Counted from the stretch's first letter, positions 6,174 to 13,062 are shown. The stretch is 14,233 bases of DNA from Chloroflexota bacterium (GCA_021785115.1 JAJYGO010000410.1:1-14233), one strand, 5' to 3'. Numbers and translations are program-made. The notes: generated by a model from the sequence alone, not told the origin.

Positions 6174-9100
6174 CTATTGCGGCCGTAAGGCGCCACTTTC
6201 GCGCCCGGTCATGATCTCGTCGAAGGTTGGCGGCTCCACACCGTACTCACTGCGCTGGTAGTCGGCGTAGTGGCCGTATTGCTCGGCCGCGGCCGACCGG
6301 GCACCGAGCGTCCCGTACAGCCAGATCAGTTCGCGTTCCAGGTGCTCCGCGCTTGCATCGACCCGCAGGACTTCGACTGCGAGGTCCGCCGCGTCCAGCA
6401 TTCGCCCCTCGCGGATCAGCCGGCCGACCAGCGTCTCCGCCAGGTGCAGGTACTGCCCGTGGAGGAGGTCACGCCATGACGTCGCCCACTCCTCGTACTC
6501 GAACTCAGGCGCAAACCGACCGTGATACACGGCCAGTGCCGCCCGGCTCTCCGAGAGATCGTCCGGCGCCGTCAGGGCCCGACTGGCCCGTTGATGGAAC
6601 GCAGAGCTCTCGGCGGAGACGAGCTCGCGGTCCAGCCACAGCAGATCGCCCTCGAAGTGCACGTACTGGGCCGAGTAGTCGTCGTCATAGCCGGGCTCGA
6701 TGTCCCTCCGAAGGAAGTACAGGGTCTGGTGCAGACTGTTCAGGGCTGCCTCGGGATCCACCTCGGGCCAGAGCCCGTCGAGCACCTGGTCGCGGGTCGC
6801 CAGGTGACCCATGCGACTCAACAGGAAGCAGAGCAGCCCTGCCGCCCGGCGACGGATCGACGAGATGTCGACCCTGCGTGCGCCGACCTCGAACGAAGTC
6901 TGGCCCAGGTCGTGCACGATCAGGACCGGGCTGCGCCGACGCGCCAGCCCACGCCCGATGTCCGAGCCCTTCAGGCCCCGGATCCGGCCCTTGGAAAGGG
7001 TGCGCAGCAGCTTCACGTCGGACAGCTCGCCGAACTCGTCCAGCAGGCGGGCGGCCTGGAACGACGCGGGATCCGCAGGATCACCGACCACCTGCCGCAG
7101 TAGTGGCAGCCAGCGTTGCGGCCATGCCGCGATGTTCCCGCGCAGAGTCGGCGGGATCGGGTCGATGCGGTGCAGGTTCCGGGCGATCGCCTCCGCAGCG
7201 GAAAGCAGCTCCATGACGGTGGCGTGCGAGATCGCCTCAGACGCCTCGTTCGGCCGACCGGAGGCGAGAGCGCCGCTCAGCCGAAAGCGTCCTTCAAGGA
7301 GGCGCGCGCCTTGGCGCTCGGCGATTTGCCGGCCCTGCTCAATCCTCTCGGCCGCTCTCTGGTAGTCCCTGCGTGCCAGCTCAACCAATCCGCGGAGATC
7401 GAGCCAATGACCCCATGTGGAGGTCATGGGGGCCTGCCAGTCTGTGTGTCGCTCGCCCATGCCGCGGGCCGCTTCGTCGTAGTGCCCCCCGGCAAGATCT
7501 TGTCGGGCCCGGGCCACCATGGCCACATACCGGCACTGATCGGTGTTGGCTGCAGGATGAGCCAATCCCCGTTGCAGCAGTTCGCGCGCTCTCTGTGACT
7601 CGCCGAGAATCGGAAGCAGGCCGGCGGACTCCAGCCACTGTTCCGCTGCGCCCATGGTTGTTCCGTCGATGGCGTGCGCGATCTCGGCCCGACCGGCTTC
7701 GATTTCGCCCTGTTCGAGGTACGCCCGCGCTAGGGCAAAGTGGATACCGTACGTCTCCTCAGGCGTGCCAGGCGCTTGGCTGAAGGCGTCGAGGGCACGG
7801 TTCCCCTCGACGATGGTATCCCGATACGCACCGAGTTCGAGCTGTGTGAACGCCAGGTTGTAGTGGCTGATCCCGGCGTAGAAGGGAAGCGATGCTTCCT
7901 CGTGGGCTCTTGCCAGGCTTGCCAGAACAGGCACCGCGTCGGCAAGGCGCATGTCGGTGGTGGTGCCTCTGGTGACGAGGATCCCGCGTGCAATTGCGCG
8001 GAGATCCTCCGGCACCTCTGGATCGGTGGCGATCTCATCGACGGCAGGCTGCTCGCTGTGCACTTGGCCGAGCCACCAGAGTCCATGCACTCGCGCGAGC
8101 ACGACGAGGGCGCGGGTCGTGGCGTCCAGCCTCGCGAGGTCGAAGCGATCGAGGCGCGCGAGGCCCTCCTCCACGCGACCCGAGTAGATGTCCTCGCGCG
8201 CGAGGATGACCGCGATCCGCGCGTCCTCGTCCGACGCGTGCAGGGTGCGAATGAGTGCGGCGCCGTCTCCCCACTGGCCCGTCCCGAGCACCTTGACGGC
8301 GTTGGCCACCAGGACCCGGAGCGCGTCTTCCTCGTGGCCTGCCTTGATGTAGTGGCGGCACGAGACCAGCCAGTCCGACGCCTCCGCCGTGCGTGCCACG
8401 CGGAGGTGCATGCCCCGCAGCTCCTCCGGCGTCACCAGGTACCCGAGCCGCCGCTCCAGGAACTCCCGCATGAGCGGGTGGTACCCGCGGCCGCTCGTCA
8501 GCGCCGAGTGCCGGGACATCAGCCCCGCCTGCTGGCCCACGAGCGCCCACGCCTCGACATCGGCGGGCGTCGGCGGCGGATCGTCCGCCGCGAAGATGGC
8601 CTGTGCCAGCTCGGGTCGGATGTCATCGAGGATGGAGGTGCAGGTGAGGAAGCGCTGGACCTCGGGCGTGAGATCGCCCATCACCTCTTCGGCGAGGTAG
8701 TCGTACAGGGGGCCCTCCGCGCCGCTGATGGCGTGCACGAAGGCCCGCACGTCCCGCTGGGACCGGCCGCGGATGGACGAGTGCAGCAACTGGAGGCTGG
8801 CCGCCCAGCCCTCGGTGCGCTCCTCGACCTGGCGCAGGACCTCCGATTCCAGGGGCAGATGGTAGACATCCCGGAACAGGCGTTCGGTTTCGTCCGTCGA
8901 GAATCGCAGGTCATCCGCGCCCAGGTGGGCAGCCTCGCCACGCGCGACCAGTCGCCCGATGGGCAGCCGCACCGGGCGGCGGGAGAGCAGCACGAAGGTC
9001 ATGCGGTCCGGCGCCTCGGCGAGCAGCCTGGTCACCAGCGCGCGCGCCCGGGGGTCCTCGTCGACGACGTGGTAGTCATCCAGGATCAGGACCGTCGACC

Positions 9101-9650
9101 GGTCCGCCAGGGCATTGAGCTCGGCGATGAGCGTGGCCACGACGAGCTCCGTCGACGGGCGTGATGCGAGCATGTCCCCGAGCAGTGCCAGCGTCCGCGT
9201 GCCGAAGGAGGGGACGGCCTCCCGACCGGCCGCGACCACGTAGTTCAGGAACGAGATCGGATCGCGATCACCGGAGTCCAGCCGATACCAGAGGCACCGC
9301 ACGGGCGAGCGGCGGGTGAAGTCCGAGAGGAGCGTGGTCTTCCCGAAGCCGGTCTCGGCCACGACCGTGATGCACCGGCGGTGGACATGGCGCTCGAGCC
9401 AGTCCAGCAGCCGGTCCCGGGACAGCGTCGCCTCGTGAAGCGGGGGCGGCGTGACCTTGGCACGGGAGATGGGGTATTGGTCCACGGTCCGCTGGGCGGT
9501 CAGCGGCGTGGCTTCGCAGCGGACTCCGGGGCCCATCGCGACCGGCACTCCCCACGACCCCAGGGCGGGCTCCACGTCTGCCGGGAACCCGCGACCGGTG
9601 GCGGTGATCGAGCCGGACACCGGCTCACGGAGGGCTTGTCGTCTGGGCAT
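6174..9650 (-). CDS. MalT-like STAND ATPase regulator with C-terminal SARP/BTAD module
   Basis: A 1158-residue cytosolic regulator. The N-terminal part is a STAND/MalT-type NTPase: Walker A AETGFGKTT (98-106), Walker B VLILDDYHVVD (187-197), LLSRRPVRLPIGRL (221-234), GWAASLQLL (281-289), and YHPLMREFLERRL (390-402), typical of large LuxR-family (LAL) regulators. Helical TPR-like repeats fill about 415-880. The end is not a LuxR helix-turn-helix. It has an OmpR-like winged helix (about 910-1006, including ATRDQVLDGLWPEVDPEAALNS) and then a bacterial transcriptional activation domain (about 1010-1145), as in SARP activators. It probably binds a ligand through the NTPase/TPR part and activates transcription; its targets are unknown. 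Start: ATG 9650 is the longest reading but has no ribosome site. ATG 9536 has GGGGAG about 11 nt upstream and fits the family start better. Confidence 0.9.
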   Translation of the reverse strand: MPRRQALREPVSGSITATGRGFPADVEPALGSWGVPVAMGPGVRCEATPLTAQRTVDQYPISRAKVTPPPLHEATLSRDRLLDWLERHVHRRCITVVAETGFGKTTLLSDFTRRSPVRCLWYRLDSGDRDPISFLNYVVAAGREAVPSFGTRTLALLGDMLASRPSTELVVATLIAELNALADRSTVLILDDYHVVDEDPRARALVTRLLAEAPDRMTFVLLSRRPVRLPIGRLVARGEAAHLGADDLRFSTDETERLFRDVYHLPLESEVLRQVEERTEGWAASLQLLHSSIRGRSQRDVRAFVHAISGAEGPLYDYLAEEVMGDLTPEVQRFLTCTSILDDIRPELAQAIFAADDPPPTPADVEAWALVGQQAGLMSRHSALTSGRGYHPLMREFLERRLGYLVTPEELRGMHLRVARTAEASDWLVSCRHYIKAGHEEDALRVLVANAVKVLGTGQWGDGAALIRTLHASDEDARIAVILAREDIYSGRVEEGLARLDRFDLARLDATTRALVVLARVHGLWWLGQVHSEQPAVDEIATDPEVPEDLRAIARGILVTRGTTTDMRLADAVPVLASLARAHEEASLPFYAGISHYNLAFTQLELGAYRDTIVEGNRALDAFSQAPGTPEETYGIHFALARAYLEQGEIEAGRAEIAHAIDGTTMGAAEQWLESAGLLPILGESQRARELLQRGLAHPAANTDQCRYVAMVARARQDLAGGHYDEAARGMGERHTDWQAPMTSTWGHWLDLRGLVELARRDYQRAAERIEQGRQIAERQGARLLEGRFRLSGALASGRPNEASEAISHATVMELLSAAEAIARNLHRIDPIPPTLRGNIAAWPQRWLPLLRQVVGDPADPASFQAARLLDEFGELSDVKLLRTLSKGRIRGLKGSDIGRGLARRRSPVLIVHDLGQTSFEVGARRVDISSIRRRAAGLLCFLLSRMGHLATRDQVLDGLWPEVDPEAALNSLHQTLYFLRRDIEPGYDDDYSAQYVHFEGDLLWLDRELVSAESSAFHQRASRALTAPDDLSESRAALAVYHGRFAPEFEYEEWATSWRDLLHGQYLHLAETLVGRLIREGRMLDAADLAVEVLRVDASAEHLERELIWLYGTLGARSAAAEQYGHYADYQRSEYGVEPPTFDEIMTGRESGALRPQ

Positions 9651-9660
9651 GCCGGCCAGT

Positions 9661-9678
9661 CTGAGGACGGATCCTCAG
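9661..9678. promoter_or_regulatory. Perfect inverted repeat just upstream of the regulator gene
   Basis: CTGAGGA-CGGA-TCCTCAG is a perfect 7-bp inverted repeat, 10 bp before the longest possible start of the regulator and 45 bp after the dodecin stop. With no T run it is more like an operator, perhaps autoregulatory, or a leader stem than a terminator. If translation begins at 9536 it lies in the leader or promoter region. Confidence 0.4.
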
Positions 9679-9723
9679 CTGCGGCTTAGCTGCGCACCCC
9701 CTGCCACGCGCACGTCGACGCGA

Positions 9724-9927
9724 TCACCCCTCGTATTCGAAGTGGATCTTGAGCTGCACCCGGTACTCCTTGATCTGGCCGTCCTCCACGAGTGCGGTCG
9801 ACTGGACGACCTCCACCATCCGGATGTTCCGGACGGTCCTCGCCGCGGTCGCCACCGCCTGCCGGGCCGCGTCGCTCCACGACCTCGGCGAGGTACCCAC
9901 CATCTCTCGGACGATCAACACACCCAC
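9724..9927 (-). CDS. Dodecin family protein
   Basis: The 67-residue product matches the dodecin fold end to end: VLIVREMVGTSPRSWSDA (3-20), a helix ARQAVATAARTVRN (21-34), then VEVVQSTALVEDGQIKEYRV (38-57) and the final strand LKIHFEYEG (59-67). Dodecins are small cytosolic dodecamers that store flavin or, in some bacterial forms, CoA. The GTG at 9927 is chosen because it aligns with the usual first residue and has GGAGG 8 nt upstream; an ATG at 9951 would add eight residues. The Trp and Gln that stack on flavin in archaeal dodecin correspond here to Met37 and Arg56, so the ligand may differ. It is followed 73 bp later by the regulator ORF. Confidence 0.92.
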   Translation of the reverse strand: MGVLIVREMVGTSPRSWSDAARQAVATAARTVRNIRMVEVVQSTALVEDGQIKEYRVQLKIHFEYEG

Positions 9928-9962
9928 CCCTGCGGCCTCCGCGTGGCACATGAGGATCGACT

Positions 9963-9977
9963 CGTCGCCGTGCGACG
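9963..9977. promoter_or_regulatory. Small inverted repeat upstream of dodecin
   Basis: CGTCGC-CGT-GCGACG is a perfect 6-bp inverted repeat, 35 bp before the dodecin start. It could be an operator half-site pair or a leader stem. No clear -35/-10 pair was found beside it. Confidence 0.25.
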
Positions 9978-9992
9978 TACACGGACATGGTG

Positions 9993-10017
9993 GGGGCCGG
10001 CTGCAAGAGCCGGCCCC
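9993..10017 (-). terminator. Strong GC-rich hairpin after the zinc-ribbon gene
   Basis: GGGGCCGGCT and AGCCGGCCCC form a perfect 10-bp stem with a 5-nt loop, 46 bp after the zinc-ribbon stop and 65 bp before the dodecin start. The stem is very stable but has no T run on either strand. It would be a terminator of the GC-rich type or an insulating mRNA stem between the two genes. Confidence 0.5.
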
Positions 10018-10063
10018 TTCGGTCGCGGGTTGCGCCCGGGGATTGCCCACCGGGCATCGGCGA

Positions 10064-10360
10064 TCAGGCCGTGGTGCCGGCCGCCGCGCGAACCTTGTCG
10101 AAGCAGGAGCTGCAGTAGACGGGCCGGTCGTTGCGCGGGGCGAAGGGGACGATCGCTTGCCCACCGCACATCGCGCAGATCGCGGCGTGGTACTCCCGCG
10201 GCCCCCCCGCCGCCCGTGCGTTGCGAGCCGTCTGCCTGCAGCTTGGACACCGCTGCGGGTCGTTCTGCAGACCCTTGGCGGCGAAGAATGCCTGCTCGCC
10301 CGCGGAGAAGACGAACTCGACCCCGCAATCGCGACAGGTAAGGGTGCGATCCTGGTACAC
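10064..10360 (-). CDS. Zinc-ribbon protein with four CxxC pairs (zf-trcl type)
   Basis: The 98-residue protein has Cys pairs at 9/12, 38/41, 62/65 and 83/86, giving two zinc ribbons. The first half, starting YQDRTLTCRDCGVEFVFSAG, follows the 'probable zinc-ribbon' zf-trcl pattern closely. The second half has CAMCGGQAIVPFAPRNDRP and then VYCSSC. Such proteins are common in Chloroflexota and Cyanobacteria; no function is established and nucleic acid or protein binding is only a guess. The start is GTG at 10360, with a GGAGGAGG ribosome site about 13 nt upstream. It has its own promoter and a leader of about 120 nt, so it is a separate unit from dnaB upstream. Confidence 0.9.
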   Translation of the reverse strand: MYQDRTLTCRDCGVEFVFSAGEQAFFAAKGLQNDPQRCPSCRQTARNARAAGGPREYHAAICAMCGGQAIVPFAPRNDRPVYCSSCFDKVRAAAGTTA

Positions 10361-10456
10361 CTGCTGTGCTGGCCCTCCTCCACGGGTGACGCGCGGACGC
10401 GATGAGCCCCAGCCACGGCCGTTCGTCGTGACAGGTGGGGGGCGCGCACCCGGCAG

Positions 10457-10475
10457 GAGCGACAGCCTGTCGCTC
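10457..10475 (-). other. 5'-leader hairpin of the zinc-ribbon gene
   Basis: GAGCGACA and TGTCGCTC form a perfect 8-bp stem around a 3-nt loop. It begins about five nucleotides after the predicted transcript start. It may stabilise the mRNA or be part of a regulator site next to the palindrome at 10479-10500. Confidence 0.45.
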
Positions 10476-10478
10476 GGA

Positions 10479-10500
10479 ACGGCGCGAATATACGCGCCGT
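10479..10500. promoter_or_regulatory. Operator-like palindrome over the -10 element
   Basis: ACGGCGCG-AATATA-CGCGCCGT is a perfect 8-bp inverted repeat with the -10 element in its centre. A dimeric repressor binding here would block the promoter of the zinc-ribbon gene. No cognate regulator can be assigned from the sequence. Confidence 0.5.
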
Positions 10501-10516
10501 GTCAACGGGGTGGCAA
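10487..10516 (-). promoter_or_regulatory. Promoter of the zinc-ribbon gene
   Basis: On the minus strand TTGCCA (10516-10511), an 18-bp spacer and TATATT (10492-10487) each match five of six consensus bases. The expected transcript start near 10480 leaves a leader of about 120 nt before the GTG at 10360. A closer TTGACA (10505-10500) is only 7 bp from the -10 and is unlikely to be the -35. Confidence 0.6.
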
Positions 10517-10582
10517 CGGGATGCGGACCCTGCGACGGCCCGAACCTGCGATATCCGCACGTTGCAGCGCCGAAAATACGAG

Positions 10583-10649
10583 AGCGGCACGCCGGACAGC
10601 GGCACGCCGGACGGCTGCCGCGCGGATCCGGACGGCTGCCGCGCGGATC
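10583..10649. repeat. Two adjacent tandem duplications at the 3' end of dnaB
   Basis: AGCGGCACGCCGGAC occurs twice in a row (10583-10597, 10598-10612). Next comes a 21-bp unit beginning GGCTGCCGCGCGGATC (10613-10633) and a 16-bp copy of its start (10634-10649) that includes two of the three stop-codon bases of dnaB. Seen on the minus strand, three of the four copies start with GTCCGG. GCGGCA and TGCCGC at 10599-10621 can pair, with an inner GCC/GGC, making a hairpin that could act as the dnaB terminator. Confidence 0.85.
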
Positions 10650-12006
10650 ACGCGTAGTCGGCCGCGTACCGCTCGGAATCCGCGTACGAGACGAACCTGG
10701 TCTGCCGCTTTCGGAACCAGAGCTTCACCTCCCCGGTGGGACCGTTGCGGTGCTTGGCCAGCTTGAGGTTCACCACTTCGCCGTCCCCTTCGCCGTCATC
10801 ACCCGCACGCTCCTTCTCGCGCCAGAGGAAGAGGACCAGGTCCGCGTCCTGCTCGATGGAACCGGACTCCCGCAGGTCCGACAGGCGCGGCTCCTTGGAT
10901 TCGCGCATCTCCGGCTGACGAGAGAGCTGTGAGAGCGCCACCACCGGCACCTGCAGCTCGCGCGCCAGCGCCTTGAGCCCGCGCGAGATCTCGGAGACCT
11001 CCTGGACACGGTTGGCGTCCCGGCTCGTGACGCTGGACTGCATGAGCTGCAGGTAGTCGACGACGACCAGGTCCAGCCCGGCCTCCGCCTGCAGCCGACG
11101 GGCCTTGGTGCGCAGTTCCATGGTGCTGATGTTGGGCGTGTCGTCGATGTAGACGGCGGCCTCCGCGAGCGCGTTCATGGCCGGGGCCAGCCGCGTGAAG
11201 TCCATCTCCTCGAGGAAGCCGGTGCGGAGCCGCTGCGAATCGATGTTGGCCACCGAGCTCAGCAGGCGGAGCACCAGCTGCTCCTTGCTCATCTCCAGGC
11301 TGAAGATCCCCACCGTCCGGCCATCCCGCACGGCGGCGTGCTCGGCGATGTTGAGCGCCAGGCTCGTCTTGCCGATGGATGGCCGGGCGGCGACGATGAT
11401 GAGGTCGGAGCGCTGCAGGCCGGTGGTGAGCGCATCCAGGTCCGCGAACCCGGTCCGGACGCCGCTGATCTCACCCTTGTGCTGGTGCAGGTAGTCCAGC
11501 CGGTCGTACGCGCTGTGCAGCAGTTGTCGCAGTGGGCTGAATCCGGCCTGGACCCGACGCTGGCTCACGCCGAAGAGCTCGCTCTCGGCCCGGTCGATCG
11601 CCTCCGAGACCTCCGCCGTCTCTTCGTAGCCGATCCCGGCGATGCGCCCCGCGGCCGAGATGAGATTGCGCAGGACCGCCTTGCGCTCGACGATCCGCGC
11701 GTAGTAGCCGGCGTTGACGGCGGTGGGCGTGAGGTTGATCAGGCTCGTCAGGTACGCCGCGCCACCGATCGACTCGAGTGCACCCTTGCGCTCCAGCACC
11801 TCCGAGACCGTCACCACGTCCACCGGTTCGCGGCGCTCGTAGAGCTCGATGATGGCCGAGTAGATCTCGCCGTGATGGGCCCGGTAGAAGTCCTCGGCGC
11901 GGAGGACGTCGGCGACCTCCACGACCGCGTCCCGGTCGATGAGGAGGGAGCCGAGCACGGACTGTTCGGCCTCGATGGATTGCGGCGGCAGGCGGTCGAT
12001 GGACAC
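10648..12006 (-). CDS. dnaB: Replicative DNA helicase DnaB
   Basis: This is the hexameric 5'-3' helicase that unwinds DNA at the replication fork. The 452-residue reading covers the whole family length. The N-terminal domain starts SIDRLPPQSIEAEQSVLGS and runs to about 150. The RecA-like ATPase has GVRTGFADLDALTTGL (182-197), Walker A ARPSIGKTS (207-215), FSLEMS (235-240), Walker B VVVDYLQLM (314-322), VVALSQLSRQ (355-364), DLRESGSIEQDADLVLFLWR (377-396), and the KHRNGPTG loop (418-425) with the Arg finger. The start is GTG at 12006 because it matches the usual first residue and has GGAG 5 nt upstream; the open frame extends to 12171 but that part looks non-coding. It lies 166 bp after lexA. 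Confidence 0.97.
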   Translation of the reverse strand: MSIDRLPPQSIEAEQSVLGSLLIDRDAVVEVADVLRAEDFYRAHHGEIYSAIIELYERREPVDVVTVSEVLERKGALESIGGAAYLTSLINLTPTAVNAGYYARIVERKAVLRNLISAAGRIAGIGYEETAEVSEAIDRAESELFGVSQRRVQAGFSPLRQLLHSAYDRLDYLHQHKGEISGVRTGFADLDALTTGLQRSDLIIVAARPSIGKTSLALNIAEHAAVRDGRTVGIFSLEMSKEQLVLRLLSSVANIDSQRLRTGFLEEMDFTRLAPAMNALAEAAVYIDDTPNISTMELRTKARRLQAEAGLDLVVVDYLQLMQSSVTSRDANRVQEVSEISRGLKALARELQVPVVALSQLSRQPEMRESKEPRLSDLRESGSIEQDADLVLFLWREKERAGDDGEGDGEVVNLKLAKHRNGPTGEVKLWFRKRQTRFVSYADSERYAADYA

Positions 12007-12121
12007 GGCAACTCCGGGACGTTCTCGTGATCGGCGCGGCCGATTGTCCGCCTCCGGACCCGGCGGGGAATCAACGAAGGCGACCGACTGCGCCGGCGCG
12101 TATCCCCGTGTTGAGGCGACG

Positions 12122-12152
12122 TGTGGACGACCGGTGTGGACGTTGTGGACGG
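12122..12152 (-). promoter_or_regulatory. Cluster of three DnaA-box-like 9-mers upstream of dnaB
   Basis: Read on the minus strand the 9-mers are CCGTCCACA (12152-12144), ACGTCCACA (12143-12135) and TCGTCCACA (12130-12122). High-GC bacteria use DnaA boxes close to TTGTCCACA; all three copies keep GTCCACA and differ only in the first two bases. The first two are back to back. A 14-bp palindrome, GGACGGATCCGTCC, overlaps them at 12147-12160. The site is about 115-145 bp upstream of the dnaB start, suitable for DnaA control of dnaB transcription. It is not rich enough in AT to look like an origin. Confidence 0.45.
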
Positions 12153-12172
12153 ATCCGTCCCCGGGCCCCACG

Positions 12173-12823
12173 TCAGTCCAGCCGGCGGATGACCCCGATG
12201 AGCTTGCCCTGGATCCGCACGTCCTCGTAGAACTGCGGCGCGTACCGCTCGTTGGCCGGCTGCAGCCGGATCCGACCGGTCTCCCGGTAGAACTGCTTGA
12301 GGGTGACCGAGTTCTCCTCCACCTGGGCGACCACGATGTCCCCGTCCCGTGCCGTCTGCTGGGGCCGGATGACCACGAAGTCCCCGTCCTGGATGTGCGC
12401 CCCGATCATGGAGTCACCCCGTACGCGGAGGACATAGGCATCCCCGCTGGGCGCCAGCATGTCCGGCACGGCGAGGGTCTCGCCGACGTCCTGGTACGCC
12501 TCGATGGGTCCGCCGGCGGCGATCTCGCCCACCACCGGCAGGAAGTGGCTGGTCTGCATGGGAACCTGCGGCACGAGCTCCGAGCTGAGCCTGGCGGCGA
12601 GCGCAGCCCTGGGCGTGAGGCGAAGGGCGCGCGACTGGGTGGCGCCGCGCTCCAGGTAGCCCTCCCGTTCCAGCACCGCGAGGTGGTGGTGCACCGCGGA
12701 CGTGGAGGCGAGGTCCACGGCCTGCGCGATCTCGCGGACGGAAGGCGGGTATCCCCGGGCGCGCAGCGTCGCGGCGATGTACTCGATGATGCGCTGCTTG
12801 CGCAGCACGTCGTGTTTCGTCAC
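12173..12823 (-). CDS. lexA: LexA repressor
   Basis: LexA is the dimeric repressor of the SOS response and cleaves itself when RecA filaments form on damaged DNA. The 216-residue protein has the expected parts: a winged helix-turn-helix (RGYPPSVREIAQAVDLAS 23-40, STSAVHHHLAVLEREGYLER 40-59), a linker, and the S24 peptidase-like domain. The cleavage site is Ala103-Gly104 in GEIAAGGPIEA, the catalytic Ser is Ser138 in RGDSMI, and the Lys is Lys176 in VTLKQF. All are intact. The start is GTG at 12823 with an AAGGAGG ribosome site 5 nt upstream. A LexA box in its own promoter indicates autoregulation. dnaB follows on the same strand. Confidence 0.97.
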   Translation of the reverse strand: MTKHDVLRKQRIIEYIAATLRARGYPPSVREIAQAVDLASTSAVHHHLAVLEREGYLERGATQSRALRLTPRAALAARLSSELVPQVPMQTSHFLPVVGEIAAGGPIEAYQDVGETLAVPDMLAPSGDAYVLRVRGDSMIGAHIQDGDFVVIRPQQTARDGDIVVAQVEENSVTLKQFYRETGRIRLQPANERYAPQFYEDVRIQGKLIGVIRRLD

Positions 12824-12843
12824 CGGCGCCTCCTTGTGGCCAC

Positions 12844-12872
12844 ACGGTACAGAACACCTGTTCGAATGTCAA
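12844..12872 (-). promoter_or_regulatory. lexA promoter
   Basis: On the minus strand a perfect TTGACA (12872-12867), a 17-bp spacer and TACCGT (12849-12844) form the promoter. The -10 keeps the key T-A---T pattern. The spacer contains the LexA box, and the ribosome site of lexA follows about 10 bp downstream of the -10. Confidence 0.7.
12851..12864. promoter_or_regulatory. LexA-binding site (SOS box)
   Basis: GAAC-ACCT-GTTC (12852-12863), with the minus-strand form CGAACAGGTGTTCT, fits the CGAAC-N4-GTTC operator used by LexA of Gram-positive and related high-GC bacteria. It lies wholly between -35 and -10 of lexA. No second convincing copy was noticed in the window. Confidence 0.8.
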
Positions 12873-13046
12873 GCGAATGACCGCCCGGCCGTGCCGGCGT
12901 CGCCGGGTGCGCCCGCGGGGATGGTCAGCCCCGCGTCCTCGTGCGAGCGGGGGTGACCGGAACCATCGCCGCCTGTGCCAGGCACGGTGAGCGGCGCCCT
13001 CGTGCGAACGGCGGCGATCCGTGGCCGCCCGCGATCACGGGACCGG

Positions 13047-13052
13047 TATACT
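13047..13052 (+). promoter_or_regulatory. -10 element of the DUF1232-rplI unit, possibly leaderless
   Basis: TATACT lies 10 bp before the ATG at 13063, with no Shine-Dalgarno sequence between. A start 7-10 nt downstream of the -10 would put the transcript start at or within a few bases of the ATG. No good -35 hexamer is visible 16-18 bp upstream. Confidence 0.4.
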
Positions 13053-13062
13053 GCTCGTCCCG

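Noticed and set aside
5902..6261. Two overlapping plus-strand frames (119 and 102 codons) in the gap after the HD-GYP gene
   Set aside because: They use different frames, lack a convincing ribosome site, run into the 3' end of the opposite-strand regulator gene and overlap the structured RNA. Their predicted proteins look like no family.
7740..9164. A 474-codon plus-strand frame across the regulator gene
   Set aside because: Antisense of a gene with clear Walker and TPR features; the composition is rich in Arg, Gly and Ala with no recognisable domain.
9928..10605. Long minus-strand extension upstream of dodecin in the same frame
   Set aside because: It overlaps the zinc-ribbon gene in another frame. 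Dodecins are about 67 residues, and the GTG at 9927 has a strong ribosome site.
10583..10649. CRISPR-like array after dnaB
   Set aside because: The repeats are directly adjacent without spacers and have only two copies of each unit.
12122..12160. Origin of replication between lexA and dnaB
   Set aside because: Only three box-like sites, no AT-rich unwinding region and no dnaA or dnaN nearby. Local regulation is more likely.
12007..12171. N-terminal 55-codon extension of dnaB
   Set aside because: The sequence before SIDRLPPQ has no similarity to DnaB. The GTG at 12006 has a ribosome site, and the region carries DnaA-box-like sites instead.
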